Under the pieces are notes generated by a model. That model was not told the origin of the DNA, did no database searches, and was given only the letters and a program-made list of their open reading frames with translations. The translations under genes and the position numbers were made by a program. This document shows, piece by piece, positions 1-8,389 of a stretch of DNA of 64,000 nucleotides. Where the stretch lies: the NCBI GenBank assembly GCA_007695015.1, contig REEN01000029.1:1-64000 (forward strand). Reading direction: 5' to 3'. Source of the stretch: Marinilabiliales bacterium. Its GTDB lineage: Bacteria; Bacteroidota; Bacteroidia; Bacteroidales; PUMT01. Each line of letters opens with the position of its first letter. Position 1 is the stretch's first letter.

Positions 1-1798
1 ACAGGTAGTGTGGTACGCAGCCGCCCGACGGGCCGCCTATCTGCACCGCCTTGAATTGCTTGTCGCCTGCAATGCCGCCGCCGATATCCTCCACTATCTC
101 CCTGATGGTAATTCCCATCGGCACCTCTATCAGCCCCCCCCGCCTTATCTTGCCGGCGAGGGCGAATACTTTGGTTCCCCTGCTTTCGGGAGTGCCTATT
201 GATGCAAACTTTTTCCCGCCCTGGTCCAGTATGTATGGCACCATGGCAAAAGTCTCGGTGTTGTTGATCAGTGTCGGCTTGCCCCACAATCCCTTCTCGG
301 CTGGGAACGGCGGCCTGATCCGCGGGAATCCCCTCTTGCCCTCTATCGATTCAATGAGAGCTGTCTCTTCTCCGCACACAAATGCACCGGCGCCCTCCTT
401 GATCCTGATGCTGAAACTGAAGCCGCTGTTGAGGATATTATCTCCCAGAAGTCCTTTGGCATGGCACATCCCGATTGCCTGCCTGACCCGTTTGACGGCC
501 AGGGGATATTCGGCCCTGATATAGAATATGCCTTCGGATGTCCCCACGGCCTTTGCCGCGATTATCATCCCCTCAATTATCCTGAAGGGGTATGATTCAA
601 GCAACATCCTGTCCATGAACGCCCCCGGGTCGCCCTCATCGCCGTTGCATATGAGTATCTTGCCTTCTCCCGGCTGGGAAGCGGCCACTTTCCATTTTTC
701 ACCTGTAGGGAACCCCGCGCCGCCCATTCCGCGCAGTCCGCTCTCAACAATCTCATTTATCACTTCACCAGGCTCCATGTCAAGCGCCCGTTTGAGTCCC
801 CCAAACCCGCCGCGGTCAATATAGTCGTCAAGATCCAGCGGGTCGAGCACACCCCTGTGCTCGGTGGCTATCGGTATCTGGTTGCCAAGGAAGGAGGCCA
901 CGTGATTTTCCCGCACGTCTAACGAGTAGCGTTCAATACCTTCCCAGTCCTCGTCAGTCTGTATGGTCTCGGCAATACGGGTAATCCCGTTCCTTATCCG
1001 CGTCAGCAATCCGGGAGGTGAAAAATGCGACCTCACGATCGATTTAACATCTGCCGGCGACACCCTGGCGTACAGCCTGGACTGTTCAGTGCCGCCGTTG
1101 CCTGTAACAACTTCGAGCAAAGGTACCTGGTGGCACATGCCCACGCAGCCGACCTGCTTGATGTTCACGTTTATCCGGTCGCGTGATACCGATTCTTCAA
1201 CGGCATCTTTTATGTCGCTGCTGCCGCTTGCAACGCAGCAGGAACCGAGTCCGACCCTGATCTCTCCCAGTATCTCCCCGCCCGGCAGGATGATACCCCT
1301 CTTTTTCTTTTGCTTACCGTCGCGGCTCAGGAAATCCTTCAGCACGCCTGCTGACAGGTTGGCAGAAACATGCCCATAGGTTGTGTCGTCAATCTGCACA
1401 ACCGGCGCCAGTGTGCAGCAGCCCAGGCATGCCACCTTTTCGAGGGTGAAGAGCCTCTTGTCGTCGGTTGACCGTCCCGGTGCCAGCTTCATCTCCCTGG
1501 CCATGGCATCGTGCACCAGCATGGCTCCTTTTACGTGGCAGGCCGTTCCCGTGCAGACTTTGACAATATGTTTGCCTGCAGGCTCAAATCTGAACTGGGT
1601 GTAAAAGCTTGCAACGCCCGTAATTTCCGCCGGTGTTATGCTGGTTGTATCGCAAACCCTTTTCAGCGCTTCCCGCGGAAGGTAGTTGTACCTGTTTTGG
1701 ATAGCCTGCAGAACCGGTATTACGGCGCTCTTGTCCTTCCCCGAAAGGGAGGTTATCTCATCAACATCTTTATGTATCCTGCTCAACTGCGTATCCAT
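1..1798 (-). CDS. NuoE-NuoF fusion flavoprotein (HndC/HydB-like), truncated at window edge
   Basis: Likely electron-entry subunit of an NAD(P)H-linked complex (bifurcating hydrogenase, NADH:ferredoxin oxidoreductase or complex I-like). The first 599 residues are visible and the C-terminus lies outside the window. Residues 1-160 are a NuoE-type thioredoxin-fold [2Fe-2S] domain (C82, C87, C124, C127/C128). Residues 170-260 are a second thioredoxin-like [2Fe-2S] domain (GLGSCCVASGS, VGCVGMC), as seen at the N-terminus of HndC/HydB proteins. From about residue 290 comes the 51-kDa NuoF part, with the FMN loop GLRGMGGAGFPTG and the NADH-side motif GAGAFVCGEETALI. The usual SLBB and 4Fe-4S region would follow off-window. 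NuoE and NuoF are normally separate, so the fusion is notable. Start is ATG at 1798, 16 nt downstream of the propeller gene's stop, suggesting co-transcription. A catalytic partner (NuoG- or HydA-like) would be expected to the left. Confidence 0.9.
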   Translation of the reverse strand, partial: MDTQLSRIHKDVDEITSLSGKDKSAVIPVLQAIQNRYNYLPREALKRVCDTTSITPAEITGVASFYTQFRFEPAGKHIVKVCTGTACHVKGAMLVHDAMAREMKLAPGRSTDDKRLFTLEKVACLGCCTLAPVVQIDDTTYGHVSANLSAGVLKDFLSRDGKQKKKRGIILPGGEILGEIRVGLGSCCVASGSSDIKDAVEESVSRDRINVNIKQVGCVGMCHQVPLLEVVTGNGGTEQSRLYARVSPADVKSIVRSHFSPPGLLTRIRNGITRIAETIQTDEDWEGIERYSLDVRENHVASFLGNQIPIATEHRGVLDPLDLDDYIDRGGFGGLKRALDMEPGEVINEIVESGLRGMGGAGFPTGEKWKVAASQPGEGKILICNGDEGDPGAFMDRMLLESYPFRIIEGMIIAAKAVGTSEGIFYIRAEYPLAVKRVRQAIGMCHAKGLLGDNILNSGFSFSIRIKEGAGAFVCGEETALIESIEGKRGFPRIRPPFPAEKGLWGKPTLINNTETFAMVPYILDQGGKKFASIGTPESRGTKVFALAGKIRRGGLIEVPMGITIREIVEDIGGGIAGDKQFKAVQIGGPSGGCVPHYL

Positions 1799-1814
1799 CC
1801 TGTTTGCTTGTATT

Positions 1815-3665
1815 TCAGTTTCCTATGCAGTATAGATGATCTTCACCCCTTATGTATATCCTGCCGTCGGCAAAGGCGGGAGTTGTATACACCTCTTCGC
1901 CGAGGGAGTTCTGCGCAAGGAGGTTTGGCTCCCCGCCCGTTTCAAATATGTAGGTGTTGCCGCTGATATCGGTAACGTAGAGCCTGTTTCCGGCAACCAC
2001 TGGTGATGAGTAGAAAATGTTATCGGTATCGTATTCCCACAGGGTTTCACCGGTCTGTGCATCCAGGCAGGCAACCACTGCATAGGTTGTTGCTATGAAA
2101 ACGTATCCGTTGGCGTAGACCGGACTTGCCACTTCGGGCAGGTAGTAGTTGTCCTCCCACACAACATTCCCCGACGCGGGGTCGATTGCCACCATCGTTG
2201 CATATTCGTTGGCAGCAAAGACAAGTCCCCCACCATACGCAGGCGAAGGTCCGACTTCGCCTGCCATGGCGCTTACCGACCACAGCTCCCTGCCTGTTTC
2301 AATGTCGTATCCGGCTACTATGGGGTTCCCTTTGACCACGAGCTGGTAGCTGCCGTCAACATTGGCCAGGATGGGGGAGGCCCAGGATACATGGGAGTCC
2401 CTGGTAATGTCCCATATTGTCTCGCCTGTAAGCACGTTGAGGCACAGTATCCTGCCCTGGTCAAGGTCGTCATACTGCACAAACAGCTTTTCGCCACGGG
2501 AGATGAGCGATGAGGAGTGCCCGTAGTGGTTGTCGGGAACGCCCAGGTTTCTCGCCCACAGTCGGTTACCCTCCATGTCGAGTGCTATTATGTCGCCTGT
2601 GCCGAAAATGGCATATACGCCAATTCCGTCGGTGGTGGCCGACGGCGCACCCAGTCCGGTATCGGGAGTAGTTCTTGGCGGTGTGGCCGGTGACCCGGGT
2701 ATATTATCGGCCGAAGCTTCCCACAGCAGGTCGCCGGTGTGCCTGTCGAAGCAGAAAACCTTTCTCTCGTCTGCATCGGCTCCGGTTATAAACAGCCTGT
2801 CGCCCCAGATCACCGGCGAGCTGAAGGCGTGGAGCGGGATGGGCACCTTCCAGAGGATGTTGCTGCCCGATTCGCCATCCCACTCCACCGGCAGGTTATC
2901 GTGGTAGACCACCCCGTTACTCCATGGCCCCCTGATAGCATTATGGTTGTTCCTGATGGCGGTCTCGCCGGGGAAGGCCGGAGCGGCGGGGCTTACCGGG
3001 GTTACTTCCGGCGCGGCGTGTTCAGCCGTAGCTTCGCCGGGTTCTTCGCCGGGTTCTGTAACCCGGTCTTCATCTTCGGTTGCAGTATCGTCAGGGAAGG
3101 GGACTGGTGCGGGCCTGGGTTCGGGATCGGTTATTGTAATTCGTTCAACCTGATCTTCGACCTCTTCGGAAATGGGTGCACCGGCCAGGTATCTTTCGAC
3201 GGGGTCGGAGACGGTAAATGTCGCCACCAGCGCTATTGCCACCAGGATGCCGGTGCCGGCAAGTATCCACCTGCGTGAAAGCGCCCTGCCCGCGATATCA
3301 TCGGTCTCTTCCTCATCTTCCGGTTTTTCTATCCTGGCAATAAGGGAGTAGTAGACCCTCAGGGCCACTACCATTATTATTGAGGCGAACAGAAGAAGAT
3401 ACCCTCCGGTGCGCACCTGCCACAGGCTTGTAAAGTATGCCTTTCTTGCCAGCAGGTCGAACTGCCTGATCTCCTGCTTGAGCTGCTCGTTGCCGGGCTC
3501 CATCCTGAGCCGCTGCACCAGCGTTTCCATTACCTCGCTTTCAAGCGGGTCGGCTGAACGCATCTGCAGGTAGTTGAGAAGCAGCAGGAGGCTTATGACA
3601 AGGCAAAATGCCCCTGCCACCGTGGCTGTCTGTTTTGCAATCTTTATTTTGTCGCTGATGTTCAT
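1815..3665 (-). CDS. PQQ-like beta-propeller protein with three N-terminal membrane segments
   Basis: A 616-aa membrane-anchored propeller. Hydrophobic segments lie at about residues 15-34, 86-105 and 132-151. An acidic and proline-rich linker (about 165-235) follows, then a propeller made of repeated blades with DxxTGxxLW/ETxW signatures of the PQQ-like WD40 superfamily (BamB-like, quinoprotein-like). The propeller should sit in the periplasm. No vicinal Cys pair or other PQQ-dehydrogenase signature is visible, so catalytic use of PQQ is not supported; a sensing, scaffold or electron-partner role is possible. It is the gene nearest the NuoE-NuoF fusion (16 nt gap) and lies 67 nt downstream of the NapH-like gene. 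Family assignment is firm; function is unknown. Confidence 0.85.
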   Translation of the reverse strand: MNISDKIKIAKQTATVAGAFCLVISLLLLLNYLQMRSADPLESEVMETLVQRLRMEPGNEQLKQEIRQFDLLARKAYFTSLWQVRTGGYLLLFASIIMVVALRVYYSLIARIEKPEDEEETDDIAGRALSRRWILAGTGILVAIALVATFTVSDPVERYLAGAPISEEVEDQVERITITDPEPRPAPVPFPDDTATEDEDRVTEPGEEPGEATAEHAAPEVTPVSPAAPAFPGETAIRNNHNAIRGPWSNGVVYHDNLPVEWDGESGSNILWKVPIPLHAFSSPVIWGDRLFITGADADERKVFCFDRHTGDLLWEASADNIPGSPATPPRTTPDTGLGAPSATTDGIGVYAIFGTGDIIALDMEGNRLWARNLGVPDNHYGHSSSLISRGEKLFVQYDDLDQGRILCLNVLTGETIWDITRDSHVSWASPILANVDGSYQLVVKGNPIVAGYDIETGRELWSVSAMAGEVGPSPAYGGGLVFAANEYATMVAIDPASGNVVWEDNYYLPEVASPVYANGYVFIATTYAVVACLDAQTGETLWEYDTDNIFYSSPVVAGNRLYVTDISGNTYIFETGGEPNLLAQNSLGEEVYTTPAFADGRIYIRGEDHLYCIGN

Positions 3666-3732
3666 TTTTTAGTTCGTTCTTTCATTACTTTTTGTTGCAC
3701 TACCGGCAATTAACGGGTTGCTTCCCTCCGGC

Positions 3733-5079
3733 TCATTTCTGCACCGGGCAATACTTCATGCAGCGTCCGCAGCTGTAGCAGTCGCCCCTGTTTGGTTCAT
3801 AGTCTGTCCGGCGCCTGACAATATATTGCGAGATCAGGAACAGACCCGCCACCAGTCCGATAAATACCCCCGTAAACCATGCTCCAGTATAAAATGATGC
3901 TTGTATTTCACCTGCTGATTCAACCAGCTCGTCAACGGAGCGGTCAGACCCGAGAAAGGTCTGTACGTCGAGATTGTCACGGTCATCCATAACCTCAGGG
4001 TTATCTATAAGGAGGTGTGCAAGATATACATCGGGATGGGCCTTTGCCAGGAAAACGTGAGATGACGACAGCGCAAATCCCCCGATCAGCATAAGCAGCG
4101 GTATAATTGCCGCATATAGCAGAAACTTCCCTGTACGCCCCTTTATGTCCTGTACCAGCTTGTCGGGGGTCGGTTTGTCAATTGCACCAAAGGGGCATGA
4201 ATCGGCGCAAAGTTTACACTGTATGCACTGGTTGGGGGTGATCGAAAGGTGGCGCTTTGAGAACATGGATGTGACCTTGAGCAATGCGCCGTAGGGACAT
4301 ACAAACCGGCAGTAGGGCCTTGCCACGAACATACCGGTGAGCAGAAACGAGATGCCAAGGACGATAAGGTGGAATTCGGCGCCCATCCTGAATATTCCTA
4401 TGAAGGGGTCGTAGCGGCAGATGATGAAATCGGTGCCGGTGGCAGCGTAAAGCACTGCAAGTGCAAGGTAGACAAACGGGAATAAGCCAAGTGATTTCTG
4501 AATCCATACCGGCACCTTCACCGGCCTGACTATCACCAGGTCCTGTATAACTCCAAGGGGGCAGGCTGAAGCACAGAACACCCTCCCGAATGAAAGGCTG
4601 AAGATCAGCGGCAGCATGAAGAAGGCAATCACGGTATAGGAAACCATGTATGCCGGATCGGACAGAGACAGAACCATGTTCTGTACCGAGCCGACCGAGC
4701 AGATACACCCTTCTCTCCAGAAGCCGAAATAGAGAAGCGCTCCGACAGAGAGCCACAGGATCCATTGCCTGGAGCGCTTTTTGATTACCAGCCATGAGGT
4801 TATAATCAGAAAACCCAGAAGCACGATCACGTCGCCATATTCGAGGGTGAGTGCCCGGGGTTCGGGCGTTGTTGCTTCGGGTAACTCATAACCCGATTCA
4901 AATTCAGGCGCCGGAAAACGTTGCTGTGAAAATGTTTCTAACGGTAATGTTGTCATCACAAGCAGCAGGAGAGGCAATATGGTGGTTGAGATCTTCAATT
5001 TATACTGATTATTATTTAGATTTTTCTGTTTTCCGGACTGATGAACTGGTTTTTTCGTGAGATTTTCAAACATTTTCAA
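3733..5079 (-). CDS. NapH/NosR-like polyferredoxin membrane protein
   Basis: A 448-aa integral membrane iron-sulfur protein, probably passing electrons between menaquinol and periplasmic or cytoplasmic partners. After an N-terminal hydrophobic stretch (about 33-48) there are several membrane spans (about 83-99, 106-120, 145-163, 198-215, 237-252, 319-338, 395-412). Two CxxxCP motifs (C169/C173 and C257/C261), characteristic of NapH/NosR/MauN proteins, flank membrane segments. Two CxxCxxCxxxCP ferredoxin motifs follow (C285-C295 and C434-C444); the second forms the extreme C-terminus. An extra Cys pair sits at residues 125-127. The preceding gene encodes a NapG-like ferredoxin, so together they look like a NapGH/MauMN-type quinol dehydrogenase module, though no Nap, Nos or Mau catalytic gene is in the window. 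The annotated ATG gives a long charged N-terminus; a shorter start is possible. Confidence 0.85.
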   Translation of the reverse strand: MKMFENLTKKPVHQSGKQKNLNNNQYKLKISTTILPLLLLVMTTLPLETFSQQRFPAPEFESGYELPEATTPEPRALTLEYGDVIVLLGFLIITSWLVIKKRSRQWILWLSVGALLYFGFWREGCICSVGSVQNMVLSLSDPAYMVSYTVIAFFMLPLIFSLSFGRVFCASACPLGVIQDLVIVRPVKVPVWIQKSLGLFPFVYLALAVLYAATGTDFIICRYDPFIGIFRMGAEFHLIVLGISFLLTGMFVARPYCRFVCPYGALLKVTSMFSKRHLSITPNQCIQCKLCADSCPFGAIDKPTPDKLVQDIKGRTGKFLLYAAIIPLLMLIGGFALSSSHVFLAKAHPDVYLAHLLIDNPEVMDDRDNLDVQTFLGSDRSVDELVESAGEIQASFYTGAWFTGVFIGLVAGLFLISQYIVRRRTDYEPNRGDCYSCGRCMKYCPVQK

Positions 5080-5106
5080 GTTTTCAGGCCTGATTGAGAA
5101 ATATTG

Positions 5107-5685
5107 TCAGGTTTCTCCGTCCCCGGCGGTGAAATCGCCTTTCATCAGGTAGGGGTCCGAACCCTTAACCCTTTTTATGGCATCGGAGGGGCACACCCTT
5201 GCTATGGCGCACTCATTGCAGTTAACGCATAGATGGTGCATGATCTGGAGGTGCAGCGACCCGTTGCCGAATGCGGAGCAGCCCTCTGCACATTTGGCGC
5301 ATCCGATACAGAGACTCTCGTTTATCTTATACTCATAATAGGGTTCTTCGATGAATTTCCTTTCTATTGCAGCGGTCGGACAAAGCTGGTTTTCGGCTGC
5401 CGTGCTGCGGTCGGAATGGCCCGGGATCAGGTATCCGCCGCAAAGGTCGCAGTAACCGCACAGTTCATATGCATGCACACACTTGACCGCCGAGGGGTTC
5501 AGCACGCAGTGGGTTGCGCACCTCCCGCACCAGGAACACTTGAAGGGATCAATCTGCCAGACCCACTGGTCGGCGGTGGACTTCCTGAAAGCCAGTCCCC
5601 CGATCCCCCCGAGCGCGAGTACCATGCCGAACCGTGCACTGCTGCTAATGAATTCCCTCCGGCTTTTCGTCTTCTTTCTCTCCAT
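5107..5685 (-). CDS. NapG/MauM-like Tat-exported ferredoxin with four 4Fe-4S motifs
   Basis: A 192-aa exported polyferredoxin. The N-terminus KSRREFISSS followed by a hydrophobic stretch to about residue 33 is a twin-arginine signal, so the folded Fe-S protein is delivered to the periplasmic face. Four cysteine clusters are readable: C50/53/56/60, C69/76/79/82 with C102, C126/129/132/136 and C153/156/159/165. The length and four-cluster layout match NapG/MauM rather than simple two-cluster ferredoxins. It lies 27 nt upstream of the NapH-like gene and 12 nt downstream of the small Tat peptide gene, so the three are almost certainly co-expressed. Expected role: accept electrons from the NapH-like quinol-oxidising subunit and hand them to an unknown periplasmic acceptor, or the reverse. 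The acceptor is not identifiable from sequence. Confidence 0.87.
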   Translation of the reverse strand: MERKKTKSRREFISSSARFGMVLALGGIGGLAFRKSTADQWVWQIDPFKCSWCGRCATHCVLNPSAVKCVHAYELCGYCDLCGGYLIPGHSDRSTAAENQLCPTAAIERKFIEEPYYEYKINESLCIGCAKCAEGCSAFGNGSLHLQIMHHLCVNCNECAIARVCPSDAIKRVKGSDPYLMKGDFTAGDGET

Positions 5686-5697
5686 GGTTTATGAAAT

Positions 5698-5919
5698 TTA
5701 TGAGTTGAGGTCCATTTCGGCTGACCTGGCTTCTTCTGCTTCTTCCAGGTTACACCCCCGAAGCCGGTTGCAGTCTCTGCAGGATATGTGTGGCGGACAA
5801 GCTTTTTCCGATGCCGGCCGGGCCTTTTTCAGGCTTGCTGCAGCAATCACCCCAAACGCAGCATAAAGTGCATACCTGCCTGCAGTTGTCAGAAATTCTC
5901 TTCGTTGCATTTTGCTCAT
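5698..5919 (-). CDS. small Tat-signal peptide with four conserved-looking cysteines
   Basis: A 73-aa protein of unknown function. Residues 5-30 form a clear twin-arginine signal (QRREFL then a hydrophobic run). The mature part would be only about 40 residues and contains C41, C47, C50 and C56 in a C-x5-C-x2-C-x5-C pattern, followed by an acidic tail. Its start codon overlaps the stop of the upstream NHL-like gene by 4 nt, and it ends 12 nt before the NapG-like gene, so translational coupling is likely. Export in folded form plus four closely spaced Cys suggests a metal or Fe-S cofactor, but the spacing fits neither a standard ferredoxin nor HiPIP. Coupling to both neighbours makes it very likely a real gene; its function is open. 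Confidence 0.75.
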   Translation of the reverse strand: MSKMQRREFLTTAGRYALYAAFGVIAAASLKKARPASEKACPPHISCRDCNRLRGCNLEEAEEARSAEMDLNS

Positions 5920-6878
5920 ATTGGTTCGAATATTCTTATCATGTTCCTGTCAAAATCCAGGGCAAGCACGTTGCCGTTATCATCGACTGCCACCGCGGGC
6001 GCCCTTGTCCCCTCCCTGAACAGTTCTGAAGGCGCTACCACCGATTCAACTTCCCCCGTACCTATTATCACCTTGATCCTGATGATTCCTTTTTCACTGG
6101 TAACGAACCTGCCGTCGGGCAGAAATGTGAAATGAACCGGATTGCAGCATCCGCTGAAACCGTCGATACCGAATGAGCTCCTCTGGATGTATGATCTCAG
6201 CCTTCCTGACGCGGTGTAGTTCTGAAGGGAATGAATTCCGGGATTGGTTATCCACAATTCGTCTTCTGAATTTACCGCGAGAGTGAAATGTGCACCTGGC
6301 ACAATGAAGCCATGCACATCTGATACCCCAGAATCACCCCTGAACTCACCAGTCTGTTCAAGTTTGCGGTTAAAGATGAGCACTCGCCGCCCGGAGGCAT
6401 CGGCAGCATATATATCATCGCCCAGGATTGCCAGTGATGTGATATTGCTTTCTGCCGGGAGAGGTTCCGACTTTGCAACGGTTTCTCCATCACTGTTAAG
6501 AACGGCAAGCCGATTGCCCATTCCCACTACGATCCATCCCTCTTCAGCCACCGCCAGGCATGTTGGTATGGCCGGGAGAGTTCTCCTTAATATCCGGCTC
6601 CAGTCACTTCCAATCACCTGCAGCTCATTTTGTGAGGCCAGGTAAATTTTGCCCGAGGCATATGTCATTGCGCGGGGATCTTCACTGTCAAGTTCCACTT
6701 GCCGCGCTTCCCTCCAGCGGATCAGCTCCTGGTCGACCGACCTGAACTCCTCAACATCGTAGGCAAAAGGGTTTGCCGGCCTCCTGCCCGGGAGGGTGGA
6801 TCTGTGCTCGACAATTATCACCGCTATGATGGCGGCTGCCGAAATTACAACTATGGAAATGACTGCCCATTTTCGCAT
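5916..6878 (-). CDS. membrane-anchored NHL-like beta-propeller protein
   Basis: A 320-aa protein with one N-terminal membrane anchor (residues 4-23, VISIVVISAAAIIAVIIV), so the remainder faces the periplasm. The body reads as NHL/YncE-type propeller blades: repeated hydrophobic strands with patterns such as GDDIYAADASGRRVLIFN, SEDELWITNPG and VAVDDNGNVLALDFDRN. No catalytic motif is evident. The gene lies 5 nt downstream of the 478-aa PQQ-like propeller gene, and its stop overlaps the start of the small Tat peptide gene by 4 nt, placing it firmly in the redox operon. It may be a docking or sensing component. Confidence in the fold is moderate to high; the partner is unknown. Confidence 0.8.
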   Translation of the reverse strand: MRKWAVISIVVISAAAIIAVIIVEHRSTLPGRRPANPFAYDVEEFRSVDQELIRWREARQVELDSEDPRAMTYASGKIYLASQNELQVIGSDWSRILRRTLPAIPTCLAVAEEGWIVVGMGNRLAVLNSDGETVAKSEPLPAESNITSLAILGDDIYAADASGRRVLIFNRKLEQTGEFRGDSGVSDVHGFIVPGAHFTLAVNSEDELWITNPGIHSLQNYTASGRLRSYIQRSSFGIDGFSGCCNPVHFTFLPDGRFVTSEKGIIRIKVIIGTGEVESVVAPSELFREGTRAPAVAVDDNGNVLALDFDRNMIRIFEPI

Positions 6879-6883
6879 GATCT

Positions 6884-8320
6884 TTATCTTTTGAGGTCAA
6901 TGCATATCATTGTATGGTCGTCTCTCAATAACATATAGCCGTCGGCTATTGCCAGCGGAGCCCAGGCATCGTGTCCGTCTTCTATCAGCCTCATGCTGTC
7001 AAGCTGCCTGAATCCCTGCAAACTCTTCTCAATTATGTAGAGTGTGCCATCATCATCCAGCAGGTAGAATTTGTCATCTGCAAGAATGAAGGGTCCCAGT
7101 CCAAATCTTGCTGTCGAACCGCTGGTCCACACGAAGGAGCTTATATCGTCCGGATCGACGCAAACGAACTGATTTCTCATTGCCCTGGCATCCTTTGGCA
7201 GCACTCCGAAGAGATGTCCGTCAGCGAATACCGGTGTCTGTTGTTCACTCGACAGGCCCTCTCCCGGCCTGTATGTTTCAATTATTTCAGGCTCAAGGGT
7301 GCCGTTTCGGTTGTGAAGCTGCAGCATCATACTGCCCGCTCCGTATCCTGCTGTAAGGAAAATCCTGCCGTCGGGAAGGCATACAGGTGAGGCGGCCAGC
7401 ACCCGGTGGTTCCATTCCGGCACTTCCCAGAGCACCTCACCAGCCCGGGGTCCCTCGGCGGCAACCCCTATGGCGCCGCCTACGGCACTGTAAACATACA
7501 TTTTTATCCCCTCATAAATGAACGGGATGATGGATGAATGTGACATCTCCCAACCGTGCGGATTGGGTGTTTCCCAGAGAATCTCTCCGGTAGCCGCGTC
7601 TACTCCTATCATAAGCGCGTCTCCCCCCGGGGCAATTACTGCCACACCATCGTCGAGGAGCGGACACTGTCCCGTATACCATAACGGTATTTCGGCGTTC
7701 CATTCCATTTCGAGGTCTATACCCCAGAGAAGGTCGCCCGAAAGCCTGTCCACACACATTACGTGTCCGCGCGGACCGATTGTGAGGATATATTCCTCAG
7801 ATACGGCAGGGACCGTTCGCGACATGCCGTGGTTCCTGCGGATATGCACATTGTACCATCTTCTCCACAATTCCTCACCGGTTTCGAGCGAAAAAACCCT
7901 CAGCATATCGGCCCTCTGATCCTCATCATAATCGAGCAGGTAGACAAGTCCCTCATATATTGCCGGACCGGCATGACCCTCGCCCAGATCGACTGACCAC
8001 AGTATATCTGTGCCACCCTGCGAAAAATTGTCGATAAGGGGCACAGGGTTGCGGTATATGTTGTCAAAGTCCTCACCCCTGAACCTCGGCCAGCTCTCTC
8101 CACCAACGGGTACGGGGGGTCTCATCTCCTCAAAGTGGGCTCCTATAACGATCATCTCTTCGACTCCGCCTTCACTTCCTGTGTACCCGTCAGCACCGGG
8201 AAGCGACGGAGCGAGAGTTGCCCAGGGGTTATAGATGATCCACCAGGCAACCGCCAGAAGTCCCCCGAAAAAAACAATTACCGGAAGATAGTTTAAATAT
8301 TTATATGCTAATTCCCGCAT
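6884..8320 (-). CDS. membrane-anchored PQQ-like beta-propeller protein
   Basis: A 478-aa protein with a single N-terminal membrane segment (about residues 11-30, YLPVIVFFGGLLAVAWWIIY). Blades with WSVDLGEGHAGPAIYEG, RLSGDLLWGIDL and DAATGEILWETPN-type motifs identify the PQQ-like/BamB superfamily. The conserved entry WPRFRGEDFDNIY matches the WRGP-type opening of the smaller secreted propellers nearby. It begins the tightly packed run ending at the left edge: gaps to the following genes are 5 nt, a 4-nt overlap, 12, 27, 67 and 16 nt. A 69-nt gap separates it from the upstream 417-aa propeller gene. No PQQ ligand signature can be assigned by eye. Confidence 0.85.
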   Translation of the reverse strand: MRELAYKYLNYLPVIVFFGGLLAVAWWIIYNPWATLAPSLPGADGYTGSEGGVEEMIVIGAHFEEMRPPVPVGGESWPRFRGEDFDNIYRNPVPLIDNFSQGGTDILWSVDLGEGHAGPAIYEGLVYLLDYDEDQRADMLRVFSLETGEELWRRWYNVHIRRNHGMSRTVPAVSEEYILTIGPRGHVMCVDRLSGDLLWGIDLEMEWNAEIPLWYTGQCPLLDDGVAVIAPGGDALMIGVDAATGEILWETPNPHGWEMSHSSIIPFIYEGIKMYVYSAVGGAIGVAAEGPRAGEVLWEVPEWNHRVLAASPVCLPDGRIFLTAGYGAGSMMLQLHNRNGTLEPEIIETYRPGEGLSSEQQTPVFADGHLFGVLPKDARAMRNQFVCVDPDDISSFVWTSGSTARFGLGPFILADDKFYLLDDDGTLYIIEKSLQGFRQLDSMRLIEDGHDAWAPLAIADGYMLLRDDHTMICIDLKR

Positions 8321-8389
8321 AAATCATTTCTGTTACCCAAACGTACGTCCGGCCACTGTTATTTTGACGGACAAAGACCGTAACAGGTT

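Noticed and set aside
8-1604. Long plus-strand open frames at the left edge
   Set aside because: They are antisense to the NuoE-NuoF fusion, whose motifs are unmistakable, and their translations have no recognisable domains.
5698-5919. HiPIP iron-sulfur protein
   Set aside because: Tat signal fits, but the four Cys are much too closely spaced and the mature part too short.
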